DNA of 64,000 nt, from contig JACKQL020000012.1 in the NCBI GenBank assembly GCA_018296165.2, forward strand, positions 1,054,001-1,118,000. Reading direction: 5' to 3'. Below are positions 23,244-36,692 of the stretch, piece by piece. This DNA comes from Termitomyces sp. T153 (Eukaryota > Basidiomycota > Agaricomycetes > Agaricales > Lyophyllaceae). Numbering within the stretch: the first letter of the stretch is position 1; each line of letters starts with the position of its first letter. Both the position numbers and the translations under genes were made by a program. The notes below the pieces were generated by a model. It was not told the DNA's origin and searched no databases. It saw nothing but the letters and a program-made list of their open reading frames with translations.

Positions 23244-25256
23244 TCAAACCGCCCACTCATCCGCCCCAGGCCCAAACCCCGTCGGCGCACCAGGCATCCG
23301 CCCACTCCAACTCCTCCCAAGCCTCTCCTCAAACCTCTCCTCCCTCGCATTCAAACTCCCACCACCACCCGAGAACCACGAACTCCACCATCCCCCCTCA
23401 CCCTCACCCTCATCTTCATTCCCACTCCCACCCCCACCCCTACGGCCCGTACCTTTCCCCCAACCCCTCTTCCGCCGCCCCCGACTGAACCGCGCAGACG
23501 TCGAGCCCTTATACGACTCCGGAAGCTCCGCAAAACTTATTCTCTTAGGCGTCGACCTCCCCGAATTCAGCGCGCTGCTACTCCCGTTCCTCCCTCCTTC
23601 TCCACCACCACCAAACGATCTCAAAGACGTAGAACTCCAATTTCGCACGTTGAGCAGGTCGGGGAAATGGAAGACCGTCATCGTTGTCGTCGGTGGCGGG
23701 GACTGCGACTGTGCTTTCGAATCCGAGCTCGGGATCGTCGAGGCAGCCTCGGAGGTGGGGATCAACGGCGGCTGTGATTGAGGTTGTTTCATCGCAGATT
23801 GGCGTGGCGGCGACGGAGGACGGGTCGACGAGGTGTGTTTGCCTTTAGTATACAACCTCGATATGCTGGCCGTAGCCGTGCTAGTGCGCGCCTCTGCCAC
23901 GGGCGCAGGCGTGCGCGGAAGGAACGCGGGTGCACGAAGGCGTTTGGGTTGAGGAGGGGGCTGCTCGTCGAGAATCTTGCGGAGGGAGAGGATGGTGCGT
24001 TTGGCGAGATATCCTCCGTCGGATGATGATGAGCCTGAGCCTGATTCTTCGGCGGGTGGTGTCATTGGTCTGTGGTGTGGGAGGGAAGTGTGGATCTGTA
24101 GTGGAGTTAGTGATAGTGAGCTTGGTGAGCGATCTTGTGAGTTTGCGCGGGTCGTGTTGGGTGATTTGGCTTTGGTTGATGTGGGTGGGGAGGTGGAGCT
24201 TTGATCTATGCTTGGTTTGCGTCTGGAAGAGGAAGAGTTGCGTCGTGAGATGTTGGAGAAAAAGCTGGGGAGAGCGGGAAGGGGTGATGAGAGTGCAGCA
24301 GGGGTTGACGAGGATGATGTAGATGCGGATGGAGAACGATGAGTCACAAACGAAGAAAGCATATTGTACGCCGGCGTCGCTGGCTCAGGAAGTGTTTCTG
24401 TAATTTTTGGTGAAGACAAGGGAGCGTGTAGAGGAAGATTGAGCGAAGATGCAGACGCACGAGCACCCATGGTCGACGGGAGATATATCGAGCCAGGGTC
24501 CAGTTTTGCACCAACATACTGCGTCAGTGCGCGTGGGGGCGGCGCCACGAGGTCGGACCTTTCCTGATACGACAGGTGAAGGTGCGGCCTACCACCGCCT
24601 TTGTGGCCGAGCTCAAGCAACGACGGACGTCGTTTATGTCGATAATACGCCTGCTTGATCGGGCTTGACGCCGTCGGAAGACTGCAGCTAACGTTGCTGG
24701 CGACCTGTCCCTCAGCAAAAAGCCTATCTACACCTCGACTGATCTCTGCAAGATCGTCGGCCCATTTAGGCTGAGCATCCCGACGTTGTATCCGCATCGA
24801 TAGTCCACGCGCGCTGTTTTCCAGCACGTCATCGGTCGGGGAATCTGCAAAGATCGTTGAAAGCGCCGTCTGCGTCGACATCGAGCTCTGCAACAGTGTA
24901 TTTGACATCTCAAGCGCGTGTACGCTGCGTGCCAGAAGCGAATCAAGGAAAGGGTCCTGAGACGAGTGGGTGGAATGGCGTCTTCTGTGAGTTTGTTGTT
25001 GCACAGCGGACGTCAAGCGTCGGCGCCGCGGGCACGACAGGGAAAAAGAGCTGGGTGGGGGCGGCGGGGGGACGTATAGAGATGAGTCAGACGAGTCGGT
25101 TTCTTCGTCTGCTTCGTCTGCGCTGTCTGGGTAGTCGGGGGGTCTGTCGTCGGCGTTGTCGTCGGCGTTGGGGACGTAGACAGGAAGAGAATGGGTTGTG
25201 TCGGATGAGAGGCACAGGACTGAACCGCGTTGGCGGTGAGCAGGCCTGGGCGCCAT
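23244..25256 (-). CDS. Conserved disordered fungal protein, unknown function
   Basis: A single uninterrupted exon encodes 670 aa from ATG at 25256. The N-terminal part is acidic (DSADEADEETDSSD) with a poly-Pro run. A likely conserved segment (DPFLDSLLARSVHALEMSN, then WADDLAEISRGVDRLF) is predicted helical. The rest is Ser/Pro/Thr-rich, and the C-terminus has Gly/Arg-rich stretches and ends in a Trp/Gly-rich tail. I recognise the 'LLARSVHALEMSNTLLQSS' type segment as shared among mushroom-forming fungi but know of no assigned role. The GC-rich codon use and intact length argue for a real gene. Its start is 117 bp from the stop of the next gene on the same strand. Confidence 0.65.
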   Translation of the reverse strand: MAPRPAHRQRGSVLCLSSDTTHSLPVYVPNADDNADDRPPDYPDSADEADEETDSSDSSLYVPPPPPPSSFSLSCPRRRRLTSAVQQQTHRRRHSTHSSQDPFLDSLLARSVHALEMSNTLLQSSMSTQTALSTIFADSPTDDVLENSARGLSMRIQRRDAQPKWADDLAEISRGVDRLFAEGQVASNVSCSLPTASSPIKQAYYRHKRRPSLLELGHKGGGRPHLHLSYQERSDLVAPPPRALTQYVGAKLDPGSIYLPSTMGARASASSLNLPLHAPLSSPKITETLPEPATPAYNMLSSFVTHRSPSASTSSSSTPAALSSPLPALPSFFSNISRRNSSSSRRKPSIDQSSTSPPTSTKAKSPNTTRANSQDRSPSSLSLTPLQIHTSLPHHRPMTPPAEESGSGSSSSDGGYLAKRTILSLRKILDEQPPPQPKRLRAPAFLPRTPAPVAEARTSTATASISRLYTKGKHTSSTRPPSPPRQSAMKQPQSQPPLIPTSEAASTIPSSDSKAQSQSPPPTTTMTVFHFPDLLNVRNWSSTSLRSFGGGGEGGRNGSSSALNSGRSTPKRISFAELPESYKGSTSARFSRGRRKRGWGKGTGRRGGGGSGNEDEGEGEGGWWSSWFSGGGGSLNAREERFEERLGRSWSGRMPGAPTGFGPGADEWAV

Positions 25257-25373
25257 TAGAGTGGGAGACTTAGGAGAGATGAGTCAAAGCCCACATGGCC
25301 GTCCTTCACCGGTCCGATCACGAAAAAAAGTCAATCCTTGGAGGGTAGGTATATAATTGTACATAGTGTAAGT

Positions 25374-26835
25374 CTATACTTCAATCTCAAACGGCCCAGC
25401 AACGCGCTCAAGGTATGACTGCGCACTTCTCCCGTATGCCATGATCACCGGCGTATAAAACATTGGCGTCGTCCACAAAAACAGACGCCCATACTGTGAT
25501 CCAATCTTCTCATAGTCATCTACGCATGTACACGTAGATCAGCATCTTCATTCCAACTCGAGAAATCGACTTACTTTTCAAAGCAGCACGCAGATCAAGC
25601 CAGACTTTAGTCTCATCCGTTAATATCGCATCTACACCCCATCTCACAGCCTAAATGAATTGATATGAGCCTTAATGCCTCGGGGCACGCAACAACTTGC
25701 CTCCATCATGTGGTCAGGCTTGTTAACCGTCCAAACCAACAATCGCTTGCCAGCAGCCTTACACTCTTGTCGGAACCTACACCATCATCAACCACCCACC
25801 ACCAAAAACAAAAAGCAAGCCAAAAAAAAACGTACCTCTGCCCATCGGTGGTAGTAAGCGCACCAAACGCAATTGAAAACGTATCACAGTCCTTCCAGAA
25901 GTACTTGCGCGCGATATAAAGGCTCACGCCGATGAATGACCGCTGGCAGTAAGGCAGCTGTGTCTTGGCATAGGCTATAAACCGGGGATGCCACAGCCCC
26001 AGCAATATACGCGGCGCGAGGACCGTCTCCCAGTCTGCCTGCGCCGATATGATCTCGTGCATGAGCCTGAACAGGCGTTCCGGGTCGTTTTGCACTTTGA
26101 CGTCGACGTTGAATTTAGCGTGTCGGTTCTCGGGCTGAGAAGGTTCGTGTGAGGGTGGCACAAGGTATAGATGGGATAGATATCGTACGCGCATAAGGAG
26201 AGTGATAGTCTCTGCAAAGGTGGGGATTGCTTGTCTGGGAGACTTGATCGTCCGGAGGTGCTGCATCCCGTCCTCGCCATACCAATTGAGTTCTTTGATC
26301 TGTCCTAGAAACGGCAAAGTCGAAGACAAAAGTGGGCAAGGAGGAGGGAGACGTAAGTCGGCGCACACACATGGCGAGGCGTACTCACCCTTTCCATTGG
26401 TCGTACGTTCTAGAACTACGGTGTTCACATTAGCAACCTCCACGACATCGACTTGCCCAAACGCCCACTCACCCGGATCATGGAACATCACGACAACATT
26501 GTCCGCAGACACATGGACGTCTAACGAGCGGGGGTTACGTCGACATTGCAAGGGGACGTATGATCAACTAGTACCGCTCTCGATACCCTCGGAACCATCG
26601 CGTATCGCAGCCTCAAAGCTCGCTAGTGTGTTTTCAGGAAACCGGGCAGAGGCCTTGTGATGTGTGATTCATATCATCATAGATCAAACCCGTGAGAGGA
26701 CTTACCCCACGATGGCCCCAGCACTCTGTACACCAAGCCTTTCTGTAAATAGGGGGATCCACACGAACGGGGAAAGAAAAACGTACCAGGCAGCACTCGT
26801 TCTTCCGACTTTGACTCAGACTGAGCAATAGCCAT
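25374..26835 (-). CDS. PGC1: Glycerophosphodiester phosphodiesterase family, Pgc1-like phospholipase
   Basis: Ten exons joined through nine short introns (first 26726-26786, last 25520-25574; intron 25651-25700 is GC-AG) give 311 aa. Family motifs appear in order: CWGHRGASARFPENTLASFE (HR..ENT), EGIESDVHVSADN (E..D.H), MFHDPVLERTTNGKG (HD), KFNVDVKV, and VNKPDHMMEAVRWGVDAILT near the end. Pgc1 of yeast hydrolyses phosphatidylglycerol to diacylglycerol, controlling mitochondrial and lipid-droplet PG levels; the same role is inferred here. The C-terminal LFLWTTPMFYTPVIM is hydrophobic, matching the C-terminal membrane-associating segment of Pgc1. Catalytic residues are all present. Confidence 0.85.
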
Positions 26836-27506
26836 AGTTGGTGGTGACACTGAAAAAGAGTCCGCGGGAAGAAGATGGAAAGGTGATAGTTTCTAACTCC
26901 CGGGACTGCCAGTTTATATAGGATCCCAGGCACCCTGCCTACATACGTATCATCCAAATATGAACCTTGGTGGAAAGTCGGGGAGTTGAATTTGAAAAAA
27001 AAATTCTAATCTTCCGATCGTTATCCCCGACTTGTTCTTTTTGTCATTTCATGTTTCAAGCCTGCAGGGACCCCGTCAACAGCAAGATCGAGCGTCGTTC
27101 GTGACTCAATGCATAATAGGCGAACGCTAGCCTAGGCCTCCCGCGCCCACGGATATTTTAAAAATGGAGCGAACGTGTGTTTGACCACTGAGACCGTGGG
27201 TCCCATCTACCTCGTCATACATAGCTACCTGGTGCCAGCTTGTAGAATTGTGAACGAGCAAATAGGATGTCGCACATGCGCATCCACGCACACGCGTTTG
27301 GATTAACGGGGCTATTTGATACTATGCGCTAGTACTAACGGAAATCGCAAAGCTTCTCAACGAACTCAATTACTCATGTGCTAGCTGAGTCTACCGACCG
27401 TCAGATATTCCAGATATATATGTGTTATATCATTATCCCATCCCTATTGAATAGCATGAGAAACAAAAAAAGCAAGCAACGTCCCATGCAGTGTCAAGGA
27501 CCATGA
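26836..27506. other. Intergenic region, no gene seen
   Basis: Lies between the start of the Pgc1-like gene and the stop of the acyltransferase gene, both on the minus strand. No motif-bearing frame. It holds the upstream region of the Pgc1-like gene and the 3' end of the acyltransferase gene. Confidence 0.5.
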
Positions 27507-28731
27507 CTATGTCGGCCGACCGACAAGGATCATACCCTCATCTTCCTCCGTCTCTCCTCCATTTTCCCCACTCGAACGCGTCAGCACAGAAGCAGACGAT
27601 ACTAGCGAGACACTCGACTCCCCCGCATCGACAAACGTGAGTTCCGATTTCGCCGTAATTCCGGCCTCGGAACTCTTTCCGTATCCTTTTTCGTCTCCCT
27701 CCTCCTCCTTCTCCTTGTGCTCGGGTTGCAATGCTCGGCTTGACTGACTTGAAGGGACGACGGAAATTTCGCGTAAAGTATCCAGCATCTGATCGCGCAC
27801 GCGCGTGATGAGGTCCGGAATGTCTGCCGTTGTAAGCCCAGCAGTCGGTACAGGTGGCAGAACTACGAAATATGAATGAATGAATGAAAATGAATACCAT
27901 GCATGTATGCAGGGAGAAGGAAAAAGGAAATGGAACGTCAACTTACCCCGGACTTTGATGACACCTGAATCAAAAACACCTCTATGGTACAACCGCCAGT
28001 AGTTCTCGGTGACGATGGGGATGATAGGGAGCTGTGACTGTATCGCGAGATGGAACCCGCCCTTCTTGAGCGGTCGCATGCTGGGAACCTCGCTACTCGT
28101 GCGCGTGCCCTCGGGGAACATCCACAGCGAGACACGGCGCGTGCGCATGAGGTCGCCTGCAGCGTTCAGCGACTCTATCGCGCGCACATTGTTACCGCGG
28201 TCGATGAATATCGCGCCAGACATGGTCATGAACGGACCGAGAGGGGTGTACTGCAAAGACTTCTTCGACATGATCGACGTCTGTTTGGGCATCAGCCTTT
28301 CCCATAGAATTAACTCAAGTTGTCAGATTAAAGTTGAACATTAGGTAAAAAGAAGGGAGGGCGCACATGCCTGCTCACCTGCCCACCACAAGAATGTCTA
28401 GCATAGACTGGTGATTCGCCATGAGAACGCCAGGACGGGCGTTGTCCAGATGTTCTTGGCCTTCTACCTCGACCCGCAGGTCTAGCACGTTTCTAGCAAG
28501 GAGATAAAATGTCTTCGCGACGACGTAATTGACGTCGAATTTGCGTCCGACAATCGTAAGACCCGCAGCAAAGACGATGCTGCACGCAGCTACGGTGACC
28601 ATCGTGCCCACATACAAAGTCTGTCTGGCATAGTATTTCCCCGTCTTCGATGTCGCCGCGATCGATTGTAGGAGTATGACAGGGAGCGAAATGTACACCA
28701 GAGGCTTGAATATGGACACCAGGAAAGCCAT
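27507..28731 (-). CDS. SLC1: 1-acyl-sn-glycerol-3-phosphate acyltransferase (Slc1/PlsC family)
   Basis: Three exons (introns 28297-28378 and 27863-27946) give 352 aa. Residues 1-60 hold two hydrophobic segments. The acyltransferase box NHQSMLD is near residue 107, followed after the splice by RLMPKQTSIMSKKSLQYTPLG, then SGAIFIDRGN, and FPEGTRTSSEVPSM, the second family box. These are the catalytic H-x4-D and the acyl-acceptor-binding EGTR motifs. The enzyme makes phosphatidic acid from lysophosphatidic acid in the ER or lipid droplets. The C-terminal 90 residues are charged and low-complexity, probably a disordered tail. The start ATGGCTTTC at 28731 is preferred because the family starts right before this first hydrophobic segment. 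Confidence 0.85.
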
Positions 28732-28841
28732 GATAGTCGTAGATAATAAGAGCAGCCGCACGCACGGCGAGCGCAGCGCAGCTCGGATGTGGTCGACTCG
28801 CAGGAAGTAAGGGGCGGAGTTTGAACTTGCTTTTTCTGGTT
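28732..28841. promoter_or_regulatory. Bidirectional promoter region (110 bp)
   Basis: The acyltransferase gene and the coiled-coil gene start on opposite strands only 110 bp apart, so their promoters must overlap. No clear TATA box. Inference from geometry only. Confidence 0.5.
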
Positions 28842-30274
28842 ATGCCGCCAACATCATCAGTTTCCACTGCGCGCGGTACTTACTCCTGTCTTCCTCGGCC
28901 GCTGTGCTCAACGTCTTCCAGGGAGACAACCATTGGTCAATGTGACGAGCAGCACGGCGTCCACCAGGGCAAAGGTGTCCGCGTCGACCACCAAAGGCTC
29001 TAGCATGTCGGCATCTGGGACGCTCAAGGCTGGGCAGCGTACAACCGTGTCCAAGGCCCCTGGAAAGAATCTCAAGTCGACGGGCACGCGCTCAGACACG
29101 ATTCTGTCATCTACTGAAGCAACTCCAGCCCCAAACGCCCATATATCAGATCCGACATCGATGCCGGTTCCAAAAGAGTCTACGGACGCTCCGAAAAAAC
29201 CCACACCAGAGACCGACTCGACTGACCTACCCAAGGAAGCCACCGATCTCTCTAGCTCGACGATAAATCCCAAACCAGTGCGTTTTGCCTTCCAACGGGA
29301 GTTGATACACGAAAATCATCCTCTCGTAGTCTGGTCCTCCACCGCCCAAACCTCAGAATGTCGACAAGCCCAAGCTCACTGCCCCCGTACCGACCTCTGA
29401 TCCTTTGCAGGTCGCAGCACAATTGTATCCATGGCTTTACATGACCTCCACTCTCGACGCGTGTTTTAAATCCGCAGAACAAACAGCCAAGGCACATTTC
29501 CTATCCTATCTGACATTATTCCATTGACACTCAATATTACATTACAGACAGATCTCGAGACGCGTGCTCAACAAATCACAGAGTCCGAATCCGAACTCGC
29601 AGACCAAAAAACACGCTTTCAAGCTGAACGTGCAGCAGAGCTGTTTGACGCGTTGTCGACGGATGCTGTGGGTCCCCAAATTCCTTGTCTTCTCTGCTCA
29701 GTGTTGATTGCGACATACTGTAGTTTGCAGAGACCGCGCCGAGAATTATGCAGGCGTTCCTTGCGCACGGGGAGGCGTGTGAGCGCGTAGAGGCGGAGGC
29801 ATTACAGCTTGCCTTGAACCCTGTCAAAACCTCGACTGGAGAAGATGAGGAGGACGAGGATTGGGATGCGCCGTTGAGAGTTTTCGCGAAGATGCTTGAT
29901 ACGCTTGGTACGCATTTGATTCTAGTCTTTCTATACTCCCTTTGACCACAACATGAACTGATATCCAATTCGCAGATCAACTTGAGGCTGAAGCGTTAGA
30001 ACTCGAAACATCTATCGTCAAATTAACAACTTCGTTAGAACCACCACTCTCCGACAGCGGTGTCAGCAGAGACATGATGCATGACAAAACAGCTGAACTC
30101 AACGCGGACACCGAGTCCGGAGCCCAAGCACAAATCCTAGGCGTCTTCAAAGCATGTATCCCCGTGCTTCGTGCACGTATTGCCAACCTGGCGATGGCGC
30201 AAGAGTTGGTCGACGGAGCGAGAGAGAATACGAGCATTAGTTTACGGATGGAAAGTCTGGGACTTTTGGATTGA
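28842..30274 (+). CDS. Conserved coiled-coil protein, unknown function
   Basis: Six exons (introns 28876-28921, 29278-29329, 29492-29547, 29668-29732, 29908-29975) give 381 aa, and the frame closes exactly. The N-terminal third is Ser/Thr/Lys/Pro-rich and probably disordered. After QLYPWLYMTSTLDACF the chain is predicted helical with coiled-coil character (TDLETRAQQITESESELADQ; a second stretch after DQLEAEALELETSIVKL). It ends AQELVDGARENTSISLRMES. No enzymatic motif. Helical, charged proteins of this size often serve in spindle, kinetochore or trafficking complexes, but I cannot assign one. Intron 29492-29547 must use a GC donor (AAG|GCACAT), since reading through meets TGA. Confidence 0.65.
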
Positions 30275-30419
30275 TTTCTGATACCCCCATAGGATGCGAT
30301 TCAGGTTATACCCCCCTTGTCATTGTATTCAGATACCTTTAGGATCGAAGTTGGGATGTAACTATCAACTGATGCTCTGTCATTCAAGAAGTTATGAAGT
30401 GTGTTATACGAGCTACGGT

Positions 30420-30436
30420 CCGTGCCTTCGGCACGG
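30420..30436. other. Perfect short hairpin, candidate Helitron end hairpin
   Basis: CCGTGCC and GGCACGG are separated by TTC, giving a 7-bp perfect stem. It lies on the 3' side of the minus-strand Helitron coding region, beyond the minisatellite. Helitrons have a GC-rich hairpin 10-12 nt before a terminal CTRR; on the minus strand CCGTAG follows, which is not a clean CTRR. The link to the Helitron is tentative. Confidence 0.35.
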
Positions 30437-30454
30437 GCCTGCAGCTCTTGCTTC

Positions 30455-30905
30455 ATTCCAGACTCAACTTCACTTCGTTTGGTTAGGTCCTCGATATTCT
30501 ACTTAATGCTTCATCCCAGACCCAACCTTACTTTGTTCAGTTAGGTCCTTGTATTTCTAACTTAATGCTAAGTCCCAGACTCAACCTCACTTCATTTGGT
30601 CAGGTCTTTGTATTTCTAACTTAATGACCAGTCCCAGACCCAACCTCACTTTTTTGGTTAGGTCCTTGTATTTCAAACTGAATGCTAAATCCCAGACCCA
30701 ACCTCACTTTATTTGGTTAGGTCCTTGTATTTCTAACTCAATGCTAAGTTCCAGACCCAACCTCACTTTGTTCAGTTAGGTCTTTGTATTTTCAACTCAA
30801 TGCTAAGTCCCAGACCCAACCTCACTTTGTTTGGTTAGGTCCTTGTATTTCTAACTCAATGCTAAGTCCCAGACCCAACCTCACTTTGTTTGGTTAGGTC
30901 TTTGT
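30455..30905. repeat. Minisatellite, about eight 59-bp units
   Basis: Units run TCCCAGACCCAACCTCACTT, then TTGGTTAGGTCCTTGTA and TTCTAACTTAATGCTAAG. The units differ mostly by C/T changes. It sits between a host gene and the Helitron remnant, and may be part of the Helitron's noncoding 3' region or an expansion at its edge. Confidence 0.8.
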
Positions 30906-31086
30906 ATCTTGTTGACTAAGTGTTGCTTTTCTCTTACAATTCAATAAACTGAGATTTCATGTATAAACCAATCATGTATCTATATCACATTATTAACAAA
31001 ATACTACAATGTCCACTGGTATATATTAAGGATGCTGAAAATTATAAAAGTTAGTACTAACCAAGCAATTATTTAAACTGTCACAC

Positions 31087-33400
31087 TTACATTTGTAAAC
31101 TAATATGAATATCTATACTACATGGTCCAGCTATAGACATTAGGTGCTGAAGTTCATATAAGTTAACAATTTGTTGCTTGAATCCAACAAAATACATATG
31201 TAAACCATTCAGGATTTCCTGATAGACAATATTTGCAGTGTGTTTCTGTGTCCAAGATGACTTTGATACAATCTCCTGATGTGCACCAAGAGAGTGCAAC
31301 ATAAAGTTGGCTATGTGCAAAAACTCCTGATTGAAGGTCCAATCCAACATGCTTGACTGATTGACCCTGAGACTTGTTGATTGTTATAGCAAAGGCCAAT
31401 TGAACTGGGAATTGTCTCCTGCACAATGGAATTGGCAAATCCTCTTCAGAGACATCCATGTTGATTCTTGGAATCAAAACAATTGATCCTGCAAACTTGG
31501 CATCCCCACTGATGATCCAACATCTGAGAACTCTAGTGCTAATGTAGGTGACAATCATTCTTGTCCCATTGCAAAGTCCTTTAGTTGTATCCAGATTCTT
31601 GAGCAGCATAACAGGAACACCAATTGTCAAAGCCAATTTAGCTAAAGGCAAATTACTGGCTTTCAAAGAGTTGAGGTATTCCATTGGATACAAGGTCAGG
31701 TCATTAACATTTCCATCATTAGACATGACAGAGTCTGCACTTTGCATAACCTTCTCTTCTTCTAGATATCTCTGCAGAACCTCTGAGTTGATATCCTCTA
31801 TATCAGAGTTCTTGCCAGAAAGAATGGTTTGGTCCAGGTGATACTGATCATCTTAATAGTGATTAATATGAGGATAAGTGGAAGAGATTAATCCTTTGAT
31901 AGAACTGTCATCACAGATCATAGTTTCTAGAAGTTGTACTGTTTCTCCAGGCCCAAGGTTTTTTCTAGCACCAACATCCAATAACCAAGCTGCATGAACA
32001 ATGTTATCAGGAGTCTGATTCAATCGCATGTTTTGAACCAAGTAGTGGACTTGAATCTGATCCCAAAATCTTCCTCTTTTGAGTGAAGCAGCAATCATCT
32101 GCTGCCTGAGTCCTCATTAGATAACTGGGAGAGTTTGCCTAAAATCTCCTCCAAACACCACAGTCACTCCACCAAAAGGAACATCCTTCTCTAGGATGTC
32201 TCTGAACTCTCAATCCACAGAGTCAATGGCATTTTTGTGTTGCATTGGGACTTCATCCCAGTTGACAACTTAGGTCTGGAGTAGGAGTTGAGATAACTGA
32301 GTTCCTCTTTTGATATTGGCAATGAATGTATCCAGAGCAGGAATGGAGATTTTGAACCTTGAATGTGCAGTTCTACCACCTTCCAGAAATAAGGCAGCAA
32401 TCCTAGATGATGCTACACATAATGCCACATCTCCATTGGACCAAACAGCAGAAGCCAAAGTGTTGCCGACAAATGGTTTGCCACATCTACCAATGAATAT
32501 CATCTTGCCCAAGTTGTTGTCCACAGAGTCCATAACTTCATTAAAGGCCCCCAGTTGTTCACCATTAAATCTGGCTTTGTTTTCATTCACCTTTCTCTTC
32601 AACTCCTCAACATCATAATCTGTTTCTTCTTGCAAAAGTCTATTCCCTAAAATTGTTTGATCAGTCCTAGAGTCAATTCTCTATACAATGGCTGGCTTAC
32701 CTGGAATTACATTCCAAACTTGTTGAGGTTCTGGCATGTTGGGAAAGTCTTGAAGAGTCTTGCTAAAATTCTTCAAGTTGCTATTGATCAGATGAAGGCC
32801 ATAGTCATCAACATCTTCATCAGTAAAGACTCTATCTCTGTACTGCTGGATATTCTCCAATCTGTGTCTAAGGCCATCACAAATAGAGTGCTTGAATTCA
32901 TTCCATAGAGCTTCTGGAGTGGTAGGAGCACAGTGAAATAGTATAGTGCAAAAGAGCTGTCTAAGAGCTGATTCTGATTGGATTGGAGCAGCTTCAGCAA
33001 AACATTTCCTCCATTCTGCATCATCCTCCAAAAGGCCAAGGGCCTTGCATGCCTCTTTGTAAGTAGGATAGGTGTGGCCATTGACTGTCCTAAGGTCAGC
33101 CCATGATTTTGCATTCATCACAACTGTCAGGAGCATCCTAAGATAGAACCTTTCTCCCTGTCTGGGTGAAGCAAAGTACATCCTTCCAATAGCTGTTCCT
33201 CTTTGCCTCTCCTTCCAACTTCTTTTAGAAACTTCATAGACAAACTTGATTAGAAAGCTCTGATAAGTGGTGTTGTTATTAGGGAATCTGGCATTGGCTT
33301 CAAACCAAGCAGTAAGTGCAGTCTTGTCTGCATTAGGCCTGGCAGCTACAATCTCCAAAGGTTCATTATCCTGGAAGTAAACTTCATGCTGGCCTTCCAA
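31087..33400 (-). pseudogene. Helitron Pif1-like helicase domain, broken
   Basis: Fragments in order: a region ending PAIV (33400-32681); the helicase start with FNGEQLGAFNEVMDSVDNN and a degraded Walker A (GRCGKPFVGNT where G.GGTGKT is expected); a middle part with QVHYLVQNMRLNQTPDN; and the C-terminal part with ALTIGVPVMLLKNLDTTKGL, GTRMIV and FAITINKSQGQSVKHVGLDL. The last holds the Pif1 motif VI-like ITINKSQGQ. Pif1 helicases unwind DNA 5' to 3'; in Helitrons this drives rolling-circle-like transposition. Walker A loss and stops show it is inactive. Confidence 0.75.
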
Positions 33401-33412
33401 ATAAACAGGTAA

Positions 33413-34290
33413 TCAATACACAGGAGGATATTCTCCATGTATGTTGAATTCAAAGATGTGCCAGTATGATTCAGCTGCAGAAATGTATCTGGCATCTAAG
33501 TGTTCTTTAATTTCATCCCTCTGGTCTCCCTGGTCTCTGGCAATTTCCAAAGTGGTCCTATCATAGCCTTTGTAAATGTACTTGTGAATATATTTGATGG
33601 CTTCTACTGAAGCACAGACCTCCACATTGATGTGGCATTGATACTTGGCTGAGAGATAAGAATTGTATGGGACAACATCACGATTGTCATAACAATGACC
33701 ATTCTTTTCAAAAAAGTGCCCATTGTCAGGTCTGGCATATTGAGGATAACTATTTCCCCCATACTGAGTAGCTTCTTGAAATTCCTTTGGGTATCTTTTA
33801 GAACATTTGCCATCTACCATGCATTTAGCATTGGGTTTGGCAGCTCCACATGGACCATGGACCATGTTAGTAGTAAAAACCTAATAACAAACTTGAGTAA
33901 TGGGATTAAGAATTCGAACAAAGCCAATACTTGATACAAATAAGGCTGAGCAACTGGATCTGGAATTTGAGCTGAGAAAATAGAATCTGCATGAGCTGCA
34001 TTCTGTATCCTATAATGATGATGGAAAAAGATCAAGATATGCATATGTGGAAGTCCTCTCTTTTAGAATTCAATAGTATGAACATGAGCCATACAGCTGC
34101 CAAAGAGACCCTCTTTGATCTCCTTTACCACAGCATTTTTCCTGAGTTCAAATACTCTGGCAACAATATCTGGTTGATCAGCAGCTGTTTGTTTTTTTCT
34201 ATTGACTGCAGGTTCCTTTAAGAGAGCTTCTTCAATTTCTGACCCACACTTTGGATTGGCAGTCATAGTCAAGAAGAGATCACAAAATGC
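33413..34290 (-). pseudogene. Helitron Rep (HUH) domain, broken and 5'-truncated
   Basis: The right-hand frame reads LTMTANP and DIVARVFELRKNAVVKEIKE, then an in-frame stop after HTIEF, followed by KRGLPHMHILIFF. The last segment is the two-His (HUH) motif of the Rep endonuclease. Next comes DPVAQPYLYQV, a frame change, then MVHGPCGAAKPNAKCM and YPKEFQEATQYGG. These are the usual consecutive blocks of the Helitron N-terminal region. The catalytic tyrosines were not mapped. The protein is truncated at its N-terminus near 34300. Confidence 0.75.
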
Positions 34291-34300
34291 CTGCAGATAT

Positions 34301-34608
34301 ATATTATAGATACTGATGCTTCGGAGGAGGGATCAAAACTGACGTCATCGTTAGGATCAGATCCTATCGTCGAGCTAAACTAGGGCTGGCGTTAATGTCT
34401 TTGTTTTTTGAACCTTAGCTTTCGGTCTTCATATTACCCTCTATCATCCTATTCCAATGAACGTAATGCAAGTCTCAATTCTCCTTCCGACATTACAATT
34501 ACATTTTAGTTTCTAACTAAAAATTGGACCCTATTTTACAATCAATGATTATCAGAAAGTTTTTTTATTTTGTTAACAAAATCTAGATAAGGGGGTAGTA
34601 GAAAGGCC
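34301..34608. other. Intergenic, Helitron edge to MET17 3' end
   Basis: Nothing coding is seen. CpG content returns to host level after about 34330. AT-rich stretches near 34500-34580 may be the 3' untranslated part of the sulfhydrylase gene. Confidence 0.45.
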
Positions 34609-36539
<1,931 letters not shown>

Positions 36540-36660
36540 TACTGTTGCAGGATTCCTCAACACTGGGGAATATATATGGTGTCGGTGGATACAGAAAGGC
36601 AAGAGTAGTGCATAGGCACAACGTTGGTAGCTGGGTTTTTGCTGGGGATGCACCTACTTG

Positions 36661-36692
36661 GAGCATCAGAGAGCAAGGAGCAGATGGTGAGC
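36661..36692. repeat. 32-bp direct repeat, copy 1
   Basis: Starts GAGCATCAGAGAGC and ends GATGGTGAGC. Identical to 37001-37032, 340 bp away. It lies upstream of MET17. Confidence 0.9.

Larger units (their letters stand above)
30906..34300 (-). mobile_element. Decayed, truncated Helitron
   Basis: On the minus strand a Rep-type (HUH) region is followed by a Pif1-like helicase, the order of the Helitron RepHel protein. The Rep N-terminal region stops abruptly near 34300, so the 5' part is missing. The sequence is CpG-poor, and the frame is broken in several places. Ends were not firmly located; the left limit is set after the minisatellite. Confidence 0.75.

Noticed and set aside
23151..23777. 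Plus-strand frame rich in Pro/Arg/Thr opposite the 670-aa gene
   Set aside because: It is the complement of the GC-rich end of the minus-strand gene, with no start context, splice signals or motif.
24857..25273. Plus-strand frame of 138 codons
   Set aside because: Antisense shadow of the acidic, Ser-rich N-terminus of the 670-aa protein.
30294..30506. 70-codon frame over the hairpin and first minisatellite unit
   Set aside because: It is open by chance in repeat DNA after the stop of the coiled-coil gene and has no recognisable feature.
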